Shown: positions 1 to 8,310 of the stretch, in pieces
Numbering within the stretch: the stretch's first letter is position 1
Layout: every line of letters begins with the position of its first letter
Assembly: GCA_958403905.1 (NCBI GenBank)
Contig: CATXZD010000006.1
Span: 102,586-166,585, forward strand
DNA length: 64,000 bases
DNA from: an uncultured Ruminococcus sp.
GTDB taxonomy: Bacteria; Bacillota; Clostridia; Oscillospirales; Acutalibacteraceae
Direction: 5' to 3'
Program-made: the position numbers and the translations under genes
The notes under the pieces: generated by a model
Databases searched by the model: none
The model's input: the letters and a program-made list of their open reading frames with translations, nothing else
Told to the model about the DNA's origin: nothing

Positions 1-217
1 CCAGTGAATTTTTGGGTTTATGCATACCGGGCGTATCAAAGAAAACAAGCTGATATTCACCATCTGTAAGCACACCCGTAATTCTGTTTCTGGTGGTCTG
101 CGGCTTGCTTGAAACAATTGCGATTTTCTGCCCGAGAAGTCTGTTTAGTATTGAACTTTTGCCCACATTAGGTCTGCCGACTATAGCAACAAAAGCTGAT
201 TTATCGTTAGTATTCAT
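1..217 (-). CDS. era: GTPase Era, N-terminal part (cut by window edge)
   Basis: Era is a membrane-associated GTPase that binds the 3' end of 16S rRNA and assists 30S assembly. The 72 visible codons start at the ATG at 217, behind an AGAGGTAA ribosome site. They show the G1 loop GRPNVGKS, the switch I stretch SKPQTTRNRITGV typical of Era, and the G3 motif DTPG followed by HKPKN. The rest of the GTPase domain and the KH domain lie beyond base 1. It is the last visible gene of a phoH-ybeY-dgkA-era cluster, an order common in Firmicutes and linked to ribosome maturation. Confidence 0.95.
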   Translation of the reverse strand, partial: MNTNDKSAFVAIVGRPNVGKSSILNRLLGQKIAIVSSKPQTTRNRITGVLTDGEYQLVFFDTPGMHKPKNSL

Positions 218-272
218 CAATTACCTCTTATACAAAAATTCGGGGCAAACCGAATACAGTATGCCCCTTTTA

Positions 273-761
273 TTATTTCTTTACTTTTAGGCGCAAAAGC
301 TTTTCCTTGATTTTGACAGGGCCGAGCTTTACAAAAACAACCGAAAAAACGGCTGAAATTAAAAGCAGTACGAGTAAAAAGGGATTATCGCTAAAGAAAA
401 GAAAAATCCCGTAAAGCACGTCAAAATCCAGAAAGAAAACTGCGGCTACGGCTACAGCCGCAATTGCCAGAACAAGCACCGCCCCTGCCGCAGTATCTTT
501 TGCAACTCTGATAAGCGGTTCGTATCTGTCTGAAATCAGATTGCAAAGCTCTTCGATACATGTGTTTATAATTTCGGCAGCAATAATAAGTGCTGTCAGA
601 ATAATCAGCAAAGCAGTCTGAGCAACCGAGAAATTATAAAAAAGCGAAAACAACAGAACATAAAATCCCGCCACCATATGAAACCTCATATGGCTCTCGC
701 TTTTAACCGTGTACCATATACCTCGAAAGGCACATTTAAAGCTTAAAATCTGTTTTTTCAT
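273..761 (-). CDS. dgkA: Undecaprenol/diacylglycerol kinase (DgkA family)
   Basis: This small integral membrane kinase phosphorylates undecaprenol or diacylglycerol, feeding lipid-carrier recycling for wall synthesis. The 162-residue product has the family signatures: an N-terminal amphipathic segment with SESHMRFH, the catalytic stretch AEIINTCIEEL, and KDTAAGAVLVLA before another membrane span. Most Gram-positive homologues are about 120-140 residues. Here an extra hydrophobic segment (about residues 115-150) and a basic tail KIKEKLLRLKVKK extend the C terminus. The start lies one base past the ybeY stop, so the two are probably translationally coupled, and era follows 55 bases downstream. 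The exact lipid substrate cannot be told from sequence; in Gram-positives it is usually undecaprenol. Confidence 0.88.
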   Translation of the reverse strand: MKKQILSFKCAFRGIWYTVKSESHMRFHMVAGFYVLLFSLFYNFSVAQTALLIILTALIIAAEIINTCIEELCNLISDRYEPLIRVAKDTAAGAVLVLAIAAVAVAAVFFLDFDVLYGIFLFFSDNPFLLVLLLISAVFSVVFVKLGPVKIKEKLLRLKVKK

Positions 762-762
762 A

Positions 763-1275
763 TCAAATCAAAGCGTCATCAACTATGTAGCTTGATGAGG
801 CAGGAAGTCCGAGCTGTTCCATAACAAGCTCTTCTTTCTCTCTCATTCTTACTTTTTCAAGGTTCTCCATATGGTCATAGCCGAGAAGATGAAGTACACT
901 GTGAGCAGTAAGATAGCCAACCTCTCTTTGGAGCGAATGTCCGAAAAGCTCAGCCTGATCTCTTGCCTTTTCCATTGAAATAACAACGTCGCCGAGAATC
1001 TTTGCTCCCGTTTCCATATCGGTATCATAAACGCCGTTTTCACCCATCGGGAATGAAAGCACGTCTGTTTCAATATCCTTGTTGCGGTACTGACTGTTAA
1101 GCTCTTTTATGCCTTTGTTATCAGTAAAGGTAACGCTGATTTCGGCAGGTCCTTCAAATTTTTCCATCTGAAGCACTGCGTTACAGCAACGGCGCACAAG
1201 CATTCTGATTCCCGTAGGAATTTTTACTGTCTTTTGTTTGTTCGTTATCACTACTCTTATTTTGTTATCTGCCAT
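763..1275 (-). CDS. ybeY: Endoribonuclease YbeY (rRNA maturation factor)
   Basis: YbeY is a zinc-dependent single-strand endoribonuclease used in 16S rRNA 3'-end maturation and ribosome quality control. The zinc motif HSVLHLLGYDH is near the C terminus, and the upstream LNSQYRNKDIETDVLSFP stretch is the usual family core. I place the start at the ATG at 1275 (MADNKIRVV) because AAAGGA precedes it at good spacing. An in-frame ATG 21 bases upstream has no such site. The gene is followed immediately by dgkA and preceded by phoH, the standard arrangement. Confidence 0.93.
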   Translation of the reverse strand: MADNKIRVVITNKQKTVKIPTGIRMLVRRCCNAVLQMEKFEGPAEISVTFTDNKGIKELNSQYRNKDIETDVLSFPMGENGVYDTDMETGAKILGDVVISMEKARDQAELFGHSLQREVGYLTAHSVLHLLGYDHMENLEKVRMREKEELVMEQLGLPASSSYIVDDALI

Positions 1276-1346
1276 TTTAATCATTCCTTTCAACAAATTT
1301 TATTTTTAAACATAACCCGATACCCAATTGCGTTATGTTATTTTTG

Positions 1347-2324
1347 CTATGTCCTTGTGTTTTCATATTTTGCGTAAGCTTTGATAATATCCTGAACAAG
1401 TCTGTGGCGCACAACGTCACGCTCATCAAACGTACAGCTTCCTATTCCCTCGATGTTTTTCAGAATTTTAATGCAGTCTTTTAGTCCGCTTTTAGCTCCT
1501 CTGGGCAGGTCAATCTGCGTAATATCGCCCGTAATTACCATTTTGGAGTTAAAGCCGAGGCGTGTAAGAAACATCTTCATCTGCTCGCTCGTTGTATTCT
1601 GTGCCTCGTCAAGTATAATAAAGCTGTCATCAAGCGTTCTGCCTCGCATATACGCCAGAGGTGCAACCTCAATATTACCCCGCTCAACGTATTTCTGATA
1701 CGTTTCTGCTCCGAGCATATCAAACAGAGCGTCATACAGCGGACGAAGATAAGGGTCAACCTTGCTTTGCAGGTCGCCGGGCAAAAATCCGAGCTTTTCA
1801 CCTGCTTCAACAGCAGGACGGGTTAAAATAATTCTGTTAATCTGTTTACTGCGAAACGCAGTAACCGCCATTGCAACCGCAAGGTAGGTTTTGCCTGTTC
1901 CGGCAGGACCTACGCCGATTGTAATTGTGTTATCGGCAATCATATTGCAGTAACGCTTCTGACCGATTGTCTTTGGTTTAATCGGCTTGCCCTTCGAAGT
2001 AATGCAGATACAATCACCTGCAAGCTGTTCAATTTTTTCCTCGCTGTCGTCATTGACAAGTGAAATGCAGTAGCGAATGTTTTGCTCCGAAAGCAATTCT
2101 CCGCGGTTAATCAGGCGCAAAAGGCTTTCAATCACCCTGCCTGCTTTTGACACGCTTTCAGCCTCGCCGTCGATTTTAAGCTCGCTGTCACGGCAGGTTA
2201 TACGAACGCCGAACTCTTTTTCGATAAGTTTTATGTTCTCGTCAAAACTTCCAAAAAGGGCAACTGCGCTTTCCATTCTATCAATATTCAGAATTTGTTC
2301 CGTAAGGCAAAACTCCTGTTTCAA
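1347..2324 (-). CDS. phoH: PhoH-family ATPase
   Basis: The 325-residue protein is a PhoH/YbeZ-type cytoplasmic ATPase, commonly paired with YbeY and implicated in RNA or ribosome metabolism. The Walker A motif GPAGTGKTYLA lies near residue 140 and Walker B FIILDEAQNT near residue 240. An N-terminal KH-like region precedes the ATPase core. The longest frame begins at a TTG at 2324 with no clear ribosome site. The true start could lie slightly further in, for example the ATG of MESAVALFG, so the first 16 residues are uncertain. A TATAAT with an upstream TGG (extended -10) at 2341-2346 on this strand is a plausible promoter. YbeY follows 71 bases downstream. Confidence 0.92.
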   Translation of the reverse strand: MKQEFCLTEQILNIDRMESAVALFGSFDENIKLIEKEFGVRITCRDSELKIDGEAESVSKAGRVIESLLRLINRGELLSEQNIRYCISLVNDDSEEKIEQLAGDCICITSKGKPIKPKTIGQKRYCNMIADNTITIGVGPAGTGKTYLAVAMAVTAFRSKQINRIILTRPAVEAGEKLGFLPGDLQSKVDPYLRPLYDALFDMLGAETYQKYVERGNIEVAPLAYMRGRTLDDSFIILDEAQNTTSEQMKMFLTRLGFNSKMVITGDITQIDLPRGAKSGLKDCIKILKNIEGIGSCTFDERDVVRHRLVQDIIKAYAKYENTRT

Positions 2325-2608
2325 CTAATTTAACAAAACAATTATACCACAAATGCAAAATAAAAACTCATAAAAAATAGCTTTTTTAACTAAAATTTTA
2401 ATTTTTGTAAAATGTGACGAAAACGCAAGTTATAAAAAAGTCTTGTTTGTAATATTTATTGTTATATCTTCAATTCGGGCGAAAAATCATACTGCTTATG
2501 TTGTACTTACAGCGTTTAAAATGCACTTGTTCTTTAATAAAACTCATTCGAGAAAATATCCATCCTATATCATACAAAATACAGAAACAGCTTTTTTACA
2601 GAAATTTC

Positions 2609-2637
2609 TTGACAAAACAGTCGGTATGTATTATAAT
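2609..2637 (+). promoter_or_regulatory. Sigma-A promoter of the ylxM-ffh operon
   Basis: TTGACA (2609-2614) and TATAAT (2632-2637) are separated by 17 bases, a perfect match to the vegetative consensus. About 60 bases of leader follow before ylxM, including a small hairpin (GTAAAG/CTTTAC near 2645-2668). The rest of the 2325-2702 gap is AT-rich, and I see no gene in it. Confidence 0.85.
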
Positions 2638-2702
2638 TTCGTTGGTGTAAAGAAATTTACTTTACATCTCATTTCGTTTTTGTACGGCAGGGAGCTGAAA
2701 AA

Positions 2703-3053
2703 ATGGAAAAGAACATTGAAGTTTCACTGCTGTTTGACTTTTACGGCGAGCTTTTGAAGCCGTCGGGCAGAAAGGCAATCGACCTTTACTACAACGACGA
2801 TTTGTCGCTTGCCGAAATTGCCGACCAGACGGGAATTACAAGGCAAGGTGTGCGCGACAGCATCAAACGATGCGAGCAACAGCTTTTTGATTATGAAAAA
2901 AAACTCGGCCTTTACAAAAGATTCTGCGAACTTGAAAAGGGACTTGAAGAAATTTCAGCCGTTGCGCAGGAAATCTTTAAAAATTCACACGACAATAACA
3001 TAAAAGCGCTTGCCGGCAAAATTAAGAGAACGGCAGACGCACTTAAAGAATAA
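2703..3053 (+). CDS. ylxM: YlxM-family helix-turn-helix protein, SRP-associated
   Basis: This 116-residue protein belongs to the YlxM/p13 family, encoded next to ffh in most Firmicutes; a streptococcal member is reported to modulate SRP assembly and membrane targeting. The segment LSLAEIADQTGITRQGVRDSIKRCE (about residues 38-62) is a sigma-region-4-like helix-turn-helix. The C-terminal third is charged and helical. A strong ribosome site (GGGAG) precedes the ATG. It lies 11 bases before ffh under the same promoter, which supports an SRP-related role over general transcription control. Confidence 0.88.
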   Translation: MEKNIEVSLLFDFYGELLKPSGRKAIDLYYNDDLSLAEIADQTGITRQGVRDSIKRCEQQLFDYEKKLGLYKRFCELEKGLEEISAVAQEIFKNSHDNNIKALAGKIKRTADALKE

Positions 3054-3064
3054 GAGGAAATTTT

Positions 3065-4435
3065 ATGGCTTTTGAAGGACTTGCAGACAAACTAAGCAAC
3101 GCATTCAAAAAATTGAAGAACAAAGGCAAGCTTTCCGAGAGTGACGTTAAAGAAGCTATGCGTGAGGTAAGGCTCGCGTTGCTTGAAGCCGACGTAAACT
3201 ACAAGGTTGCCAAGGATTTCACAAACAAGGTTACCGAACGTGCGGTAGGTCAGGACGTTATGGAAAGTCTTACCCCCGCGCAGATGGTAATAAAAATAGT
3301 TGACGAAGAGCTAACTTCTCTTATGGGCGGAGAGGGCGCAAGAATTGAATTTGCATCAAAACCTCCGACAGTAATTATGCTCTGCGGCTTGCAGGGTTCA
3401 GGTAAAACAACTCATGCGGCTAAGCTTGCAAAAATGCTTAAAGCGCAAAATCGCAGACCTCTGCTTGTTGCATGCGACATCTACCGTCCCGCTGCTATTG
3501 ACCAGTTAAAGGTTGTCGGCGGCAAGGCGGGCGTTCCCGTGTTTGAAATGGGAACAGAAAATCCCGTCAAGATTGCTAAAGCCGCAATCAAACAAGCAAA
3601 GGACTACGGCAACGATGTAGTAATTCTTGACACCGCAGGCAGACTTCACATTGACGAAGCTCTTATGAATGAGCTTAAAGAGGTTAAGTCCGAGGTTAAT
3701 CCTGACGAAATTCTGCTTGTAATTGACTCTATGACAGGTCAGGACGCTGTAAACGTTGCAAAGAGCTTTAACGAGCTTCTTGAAATTTCAGGCGTAATTC
3801 TCACAAAACTTGACGGTGATACCAGAGGCGGTGCGGCTCTTTCCGTTAAAGCTGTTACAGGCAAGCCTATTAAATTTGCAGGCACGGGCGAAAAGCTTGA
3901 AGATATTGAGGTTTTCCACCCCGACCGTATGGCAAGCCGTATTCTCGGAATGGGCGACGTTCTAACCCTTATTGAGGACGCACAGAGCAAAATTGACCAA
4001 AAAAAAGCCGAACAGATGGCTCAAAAAATGATGTCCAACAAATTCGACTTTAACGACTTAAACGAGCAATTTGAACAGGTCAAAAAGATGGGACCGCTAA
4101 AGGGTATTCTTGCAAAGATTCCCGGACTTGGCAAACAGCTTGAGGACGTTGATATTGATGACAGACAAATTGACTGGGTTCAGGCTATTATCCTATCAAT
4201 GACCGAGGAAGAAAGAAGCAATCCATCTGTTTTGAATCCGTCAAGAAAACGCAGAATTGCGGCAGGCTCGGGCAGAACGGTTGAAGAAGTCAACCGCCTT
4301 ATCAAACAGCTTGAGCAGATGCAGAAGATGATGAAGCAGTTAAAATCAAAAGGCAAAAACGGCAAAAAGAAAAAGAGAAATATGCTTCCTGGTCTCGGCG
4401 GAATGCCTATGGGCGGAATGCCGCCGATGAAATAA
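3065..4435 (+). CDS. ffh: Signal recognition particle protein Ffh (SRP54)
   Basis: Ffh is the GTPase core of the signal recognition particle; it binds signal sequences of nascent proteins and delivers ribosomes to FtsY. The 456-residue product has the N domain (1-85), the G domain with GLQGSGKTTHAAKLA, the DTAGRLHID motif and TKLDGDTRGGAALS, and a methionine-rich M domain (about 300-456). It ends in a lysine-rich, glycine/methionine tail (MLPGLGGMPMGGMPPMK). Length and motif order are normal. It is co-transcribed with ylxM upstream and probably rpsP-khpA downstream. Confidence 0.97.
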   Translation: MAFEGLADKLSNAFKKLKNKGKLSESDVKEAMREVRLALLEADVNYKVAKDFTNKVTERAVGQDVMESLTPAQMVIKIVDEELTSLMGGEGARIEFASKPPTVIMLCGLQGSGKTTHAAKLAKMLKAQNRRPLLVACDIYRPAAIDQLKVVGGKAGVPVFEMGTENPVKIAKAAIKQAKDYGNDVVILDTAGRLHIDEALMNELKEVKSEVNPDEILLVIDSMTGQDAVNVAKSFNELLEISGVILTKLDGDTRGGAALSVKAVTGKPIKFAGTGEKLEDIEVFHPDRMASRILGMGDVLTLIEDAQSKIDQKKAEQMAQKMMSNKFDFNDLNEQFEQVKKMGPLKGILAKIPGLGKQLEDVDIDDRQIDWVQAIILSMTEEERSNPSVLNPSRKRRIAAGSGRTVEEVNRLIKQLEQMQKMMKQLKSKGKNGKKKKRNMLPGLGGMPMGGMPPMK

Positions 4436-4510
4436 TATTCGGCAAAACAAGTCATTCATCCAAGCTTTTGGTGAATATATATTTTAATTAATTTTATAGA
4501 GGTGAAAATC

Positions 4511-4756
4511 ATGGCAGTAAAAATCAGACTCAGAAGAATGGGTTCAAAGAAAGCTCCTTTCTACAGAGTAGTAGTTGCAGACTCCAGATATCCAAGAAAC
4601 GGTCGTTTCATTGAGGAAATCGGAACATACGACATCCTTAAGAACCCCAGCGAGTTCAAGGTTGACGAGGAGGCTGTTAAGAAGTGGATTGCTAACGGTG
4701 CACAGCCCACAGATACAGTAAAGGCACTTCTTAAGAAAAACGGCATAATTAAATAA
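4511..4756 (+). CDS. rpsP: Ribosomal protein bS16
   Basis: bS16 is a structural component of the 30S subunit. The 81-residue product begins MAVKIRLRRMGSKKAPFYRVV, the family's most conserved stretch, followed by DSRYPRNGRFIEEIGTYD. I use the ATG at 4511 because AGAGGTG sits seven bases upstream; an upstream in-frame GTG at 4502 overlaps that ribosome site and is unlikely. The order ffh-rpsP-khpA is common in Firmicutes, usually followed by rimM and trmD. Those two are absent here, because a terminator follows khpA. Confidence 0.97.
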   Translation: MAVKIRLRRMGSKKAPFYRVVVADSRYPRNGRFIEEIGTYDILKNPSEFKVDEEAVKKWIANGAQPTDTVKALLKKNGIIK

Positions 4757-4782
4757 TTGCGAAGCAGGAAAGGACTTATGTT

Positions 4783-5016
4783 ATGCAGGAATTACTTGCT
4801 ATAATCGCAAAAGGTCTTGTTGACGATCCCGATTCGGTGAACGTTGAAGCTGACGCACCGACAGAGGACGGCACAACCGTTTATCACATTCACGTTGCAG
4901 AGAACGACATGGGCAGAATAATCGGCAAGCAGGGCAGAATTGCCAAGGCTATCCGCACAATTGCCCGCAGTGCGGCAATTCGCAGCGATGAAAAGATTAT
5001 GGTTGAAATTGACTGA
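4783..5016 (+). CDS. khpA: KH-domain RNA-binding protein KhpA (YlqC)
   Basis: This 77-residue single KH-domain protein corresponds to YlqC/KhpA. In Firmicutes it pairs with KhpB (Jag/EloR) and binds RNA, affecting cell elongation and division. The KH signature is AENDMGRIIGKQGRIAKAIRTI, here split as GRIIGKQGR plus IAKAIRTIARSAA. GGAAAGGA provides the ribosome site. It ends the ffh-rpsP transcription unit. Confidence 0.93.
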   Translation: MQELLAIIAKGLVDDPDSVNVEADAPTEDGTTVYHIHVAENDMGRIIGKQGRIAKAIRTIARSAAIRSDEKIMVEID

Positions 5017-5020
5017 TAGC

Positions 5021-5048
5021 AGCCACCCGTAAAAGGGTGGCTTTTTTC
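5021..5048 (+). terminator. Terminator after khpA
   Basis: An eight-base-pair stem AGCCACCC/GGGTGGCT with loop GTAAAA is followed by TTTTTT. It closes the ylxM-ffh-rpsP-khpA operon a few bases after the khpA stop. Confidence 0.92.
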
Positions 5049-5062
5049 TATGCTCAGACTTT

Positions 5063-6559
5063 CTAATCAATGCTGAGTATAACGGTTTTATTTGCGGTGT
5101 TTTCACAAAAAGCGGCGTCGTGCTCAACAAAAAGCATTGTAGGATTAAATTTCTTAATAAGCTTTTCAATCTGTATTCTTGAAATAACGTCAATAAAATT
5201 CAGCGGCTCATCCCACACATATAAGTGTGCCTTTTGACAAAGGCTTGCAGCTATCAGCACCTTTTTCTTCTGACCTCCGCTGAAATTTTCTATATTCTTA
5301 TCAAACTGCGTCCTTTGAAAATCAAGTTTGCGTAAAATTGCCTTAAAAAGGCTTTCGTCAATATTCATCTGTTCGGCATAATCCTTCAGATTGCCCGACA
5401 AGCCGTCTGTATCCTGCACAACATATGAAATTACAAGCCCGCTTCCGACAAACACTCTGCCGCTGTAATCAATATTATTTCCGCACAACAGCTTTATTAC
5501 ACTTGACTTTCCGCTGCCGTTTTTTCCGCAGAGCGCAATTCTGTCGCCTTTTTCAATTTTAAAGTTTACATTACTGCAAACTGTTCTGCCGTCGTAGGAT
5601 ATTGCTACGTTTTCAAATTCTGCAAGCGTGTCTTTTACATATTCAATAGGTGTGATTTTTAAATCATCTTCACGCTCTAAATTTTTAAGAAGCTTTGACT
5701 TCTCCTCAACCGCCTGAAAACTTCGCTGTTCAATCTGCTTTGAGCGCTTCATCATCTTTTTTGACTTTGCACCCTCGTAAGCACGTCTGCTAATACTTTT
5801 CTCAACCTTTAACGGGTCAAATCCAATCTTTTTCCTTTCTGACCTATCCGCCCATTCTGACTTTTGTCTTGCTGTTTTTTCAAGCCGCTTAATCTCTTTT
5901 TTAAGCTTCTGGTTTTCGGCAAGCTCAAAGCTGTCCTGTCTTTCCTTATTTTCAAACCACTGCGAAAAATTACCTTTCATTATTGTAATATCACTGCGAT
6001 TTATTGACATAATGTGGTCCGTACAGCCGTCAAGAAAGGCTCTGTCGTGCGAAACAAGGATAAACCCCTTTTTTGAGTTGAGGTATTTACTGACAATTCT
6101 TCTGCCCTCCATATCCAGATGATTGGTAGGTTCGTCAATCAGCAAAAATCTGTTGTCCTTTATAAACAAAAGCGCCATCATCACCTTTGTACGCTCGCCG
6201 TTGGAAAGCGTTTTAAACGGACGGTAAAGCACCTCCTCGTTTACTTCAAGAAAATTAAGCTCTCTTACAAGCTTCCAGTATTCATAATCGGAGCAGATTT
6301 CTTCTGCAACCTCGTAAGTAAGCCTTGAATTATCTTTCACCTCAAACGGAAAATACTCAAACTCAACGCTTGAAGAAATGCTCCCCTTGTACTCGTACTT
6401 TCCCATTAAAAGTCTTAGAAAAGTAGTCTTTCCCCTGCCGTTTCTTCCTGTTAAACCGAGCTTCCAGTCGGTATCCAACTGTAAATTTACATTTTCAAAA
6501 ACATTGTCAAAACTGCCGTCATAAGCAAAGGTCAGGTTTGAAATATTAATTAGTGACAT
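5063..6559 (-). CDS. Lsa-type ABC-F ribosomal protection protein
   Basis: ABC-F proteins bind the ribosomal E site and displace peptidyl-transferase-centre antibiotics. The Lsa/Vga/Sal branch acts on lincosamides, pleuromutilins and streptogramin A. The 498-residue product, the size of Lsa(A), has two ATPase domains and no membrane spans. The first has Walker A GRNGRGKTT, signature LSNGERTK and Walker B FLLIDEPTNHLD. The second has GKNGSGKSS, signature FSGGQKKK and VWDEPLNFID. A lysine-rich coiled linker (about residues 185-275) joins them. The ATG at 6559 follows AGGGGGA; a longer reading frame upstream reads through the attenuator and is not a real start. The well-formed leader upstream supports antibiotic-responsive control. 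The drug range cannot be told from sequence. Confidence 0.88.
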   Translation of the reverse strand: MSLINISNLTFAYDGSFDNVFENVNLQLDTDWKLGLTGRNGRGKTTFLRLLMGKYEYKGSISSSVEFEYFPFEVKDNSRLTYEVAEEICSDYEYWKLVRELNFLEVNEEVLYRPFKTLSNGERTKVMMALLFIKDNRFLLIDEPTNHLDMEGRRIVSKYLNSKKGFILVSHDRAFLDGCTDHIMSINRSDITIMKGNFSQWFENKERQDSFELAENQKLKKEIKRLEKTARQKSEWADRSERKKIGFDPLKVEKSISRRAYEGAKSKKMMKRSKQIEQRSFQAVEEKSKLLKNLEREDDLKITPIEYVKDTLAEFENVAISYDGRTVCSNVNFKIEKGDRIALCGKNGSGKSSVIKLLCGNNIDYSGRVFVGSGLVISYVVQDTDGLSGNLKDYAEQMNIDESLFKAILRKLDFQRTQFDKNIENFSGGQKKKVLIAASLCQKAHLYVWDEPLNFIDVISRIQIEKLIKKFNPTMLFVEHDAAFCENTANKTVILSID

Positions 6560-6570
6560 AAAATTCCCCC

Positions 6571-6612
6571 TAAAAAATAAAATACGGACAGCAGAAAAGC
6601 TCTGCCGCCCGT
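6571..6612 (-). terminator. Attenuator terminator in the ABC-F leader
   Basis: On the minus strand a 12-base-pair stem (6584-6612, with two G-U pairs, loop GCTTT) is followed by ATTTTATTTTTT. It lies between the leader promoter and the ABC-F start codon, only 12 bases before the ribosome site region. It must be bypassed for expression, as expected of an attenuator. Its 3' arm repeats an 11-base sequence found inside the leader peptide frame. Confidence 0.85.
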
Positions 6613-6799
6613 AAAACACAGGGAATCTCTCAATGCTGATATTCCATAAAAAAATCAAAAAACTTTTCCAATTTGACGGAATATAAGCATAGCAATATCG
6701 GAGAAACAAATCAACAAGAGCAAAAACAAGAACTTTTCCGCTAAAAGGCGCAGTAAAGCAAACGGATACACCGTTACTTTATTTACCTTTAAATAAAAA

Positions 6800-6820
6800 T
6801 CAGCAGAAAAGATTTCTCAT
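6800..6820 (-). CDS. Leader peptide MRNLFC of the ABC-F gene
   Basis: A six-codon frame (Met-Arg-Asn-Leu-Phe-Cys-stop) begins at an ATG at 6820, with GGAGTG five bases upstream. It lies about 25-45 bases after the predicted transcription start and 190 bases before the attenuator hairpin. Short upstream frames of this kind are known to sense antibiotic-stalled ribosomes ahead of ABC-F and Erm genes. Translation of this one is inferred from its ribosome site and position. Confidence 0.75.
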   Translation of the reverse strand: MRNLFC

Positions 6821-6852
6821 TTTTTCACTCCGTTCAAATAAATTTCTTTTAC

Positions 6853-6881
6853 TTTATATCACATAATTTTACTTTTGTCAA
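6853..6881 (-). promoter_or_regulatory. Promoter of the ABC-F leader transcript
   Basis: On the minus strand TTGACA (6876-6881) and TATAAA (6853-6858) are 17 bases apart. It lies just past the stop codon of the phosphatase gene and directly upstream of the leader peptide, so the ABC-F gene has its own transcription unit. Confidence 0.85.
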
Positions 6882-6903
6882 TGCGAATGTTTCGACACGT
6901 AAA

Positions 6904-8115
6904 TTACTTATGTGAATCTTCAATCACTTTTCGCATATATTTTGCGATGTCGGTGTTGTCGATAACGTCCTTTTTGCACAGCTCTTTTGACTGTGCACCG
7001 CTTGCAAACAACCATACGTCGGTGTTTGTATGCTCGCCGTCCGAAGTAAAACAACTGTCGTTAATATCTTCGGGTTTAGGATTATCAGGAAGCGTTACAC
7101 CGCCTGTTTCGTGGTCGGCCGTTACAATAACAAGTGTTCCGGGGTGTTTTTCTGCCCACTCAAGAACATAATCGACTGCCTTGTCAAAGTCCTGCATCTG
7201 GCCGAGAGTAGTTTCCATATCGCATTTGCTTTCGTAGGTATCAATATTACTGCCCTCTACCATCAGGAAAAATCCGTTTTCATTATCAAGCATATCAAGA
7301 GCCTTTGAAGTCATTCTTGTAAGTGACGGCGCCATATCAGGAGCTCCCATATTGTCATATGCAAACATTCCGAGCACCTTGTCATCGTCACCTTTTAGTG
7401 CGTCAAGCTCGTCAACTTTGGTGATATACTTATATTTATTATCATCAATAGTCTTTTTAACCTTAGGATTTGTATAGTACTGTGAACCTCCGCCGAACAT
7501 TACATTTACATTAGCCTTTACCATTTCACGGAGAATCTGCGGATAGTTATCTCTTGAGCTGTTATGAGCAACCATTCCGGCAGGTGTTGCGTGGCTTACA
7601 ACCTGTCTTGCCACAAGTCCTGTTTCCATATCAAACGACTGAGCATATTCGCAGATTGTTTCAAGCTTGTTTCCGTCGGGATCAACGCCTACACAGCCGT
7701 TGAGAGTTTTGTATCCTGTACTCATAGCCGTTGCTGACGCAGCGCTGTCTGTAAACTTCGCATAGCCGTTTGTTACCGACTGTGAGTATGTAGTAACGTC
7801 TGTTCTGTATTTCATACCGCTCATAACAAGCTTATCGCCCTTTACAATCTCGGATGCTTTGATAATATTCTTGCCCATACCGTCGCCAATCATAAGAATT
7901 ACGTTTTTGGCAGGAACATCCTCCTCAAGATTGTATTCAGCATAGTCAACCCATTCAAGCTTTTCCTTGTTATCCTCGGTGCTGACAGTCTCAGCTGAGG
8001 TTTCGGACTGCGAAGAAACGGTTGTTTCTGTTGTCTGACTGCTGTTTGACGACGAGCATGCCGCAAATGAACATACCATTGCCAATGCAAGCAATACGGA
8101 AAGTAGTTTTTTCAT
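6904..8115 (-). CDS. Secreted lipoprotein alkaline phosphatase
   Basis: This 403-residue phosphomonoesterase belongs to the PhoA superfamily. The N terminus is a lipoprotein signal (hydrophobic stretch then SFAAC, cysteine at about 20) followed by a Ser/Thr-rich linker, so it is predicted to be anchored outside the membrane. Metal and catalytic motifs are intact: NVILMIGDGMG, FTDSAASATAMSTG with the nucleophilic serine, and the late TADHETGG. Length is slightly short of E. coli PhoA but normal for Gram-positive members. AAGAGGTG precedes the ATG. It is monocistronic. No obvious PhoB box was recognised, so phosphate control is not shown. Confidence 0.92.
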   Translation of the reverse strand: MKKLLSVLLALAMVCSFAACSSSNSSQTTETTVSSQSETSAETVSTEDNKEKLEWVDYAEYNLEEDVPAKNVILMIGDGMGKNIIKASEIVKGDKLVMSGMKYRTDVTTYSQSVTNGYAKFTDSAASATAMSTGYKTLNGCVGVDPDGNKLETICEYAQSFDMETGLVARQVVSHATPAGMVAHNSSRDNYPQILREMVKANVNVMFGGGSQYYTNPKVKKTIDDNKYKYITKVDELDALKGDDDKVLGMFAYDNMGAPDMAPSLTRMTSKALDMLDNENGFFLMVEGSNIDTYESKCDMETTLGQMQDFDKAVDYVLEWAEKHPGTLVIVTADHETGGVTLPDNPKPEDINDSCFTSDGEHTNTDVWLFASGAQSKELCKKDVIDNTDIAKYMRKVIEDSHK

Positions 8116-8251
8116 AAAAACACCTCTTTTAATTATTTTAAATACATACTGTTGAATATTATATATATTTTATCATACTGCAATATTATATATCAAGGAC
8201 TTTTTACAATATTTTCTTACCAATATTCTTTATTTTGTATTAAAAAACACT

Positions 8252-8280
8252 TTACTTTGCTAACGTGATAATGTTATAAT
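8252..8280 (+). promoter_or_regulatory. Probable promoter of the amino-acid ABC transporter operon
   Basis: TATAAT at 8275-8280 is well placed 30 bases before the first start codon. The -35 is weak (TTTACT at 8251 or TTACTT at 8252, spacing 18 or 17), so an activator or context effect is possible. Confidence 0.55.
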
Positions 8281-8310
8281 AGGATTACTATATTATTGGA
8301 GGAGATTTTA

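Noticed and set aside
2443..2757. A 104-codon plus-strand frame before ylxM
   Set aside because: It crosses the consensus promoter and overlaps the ylxM start, with no ribosome site and no family-like sequence.
6560..6709. An N-terminal extension of the ABC-F protein
   Set aside because: It would be translated through the attenuator hairpin, has no ribosome site, and the Lsa-like length of 498 residues fits the ATG at 6559.
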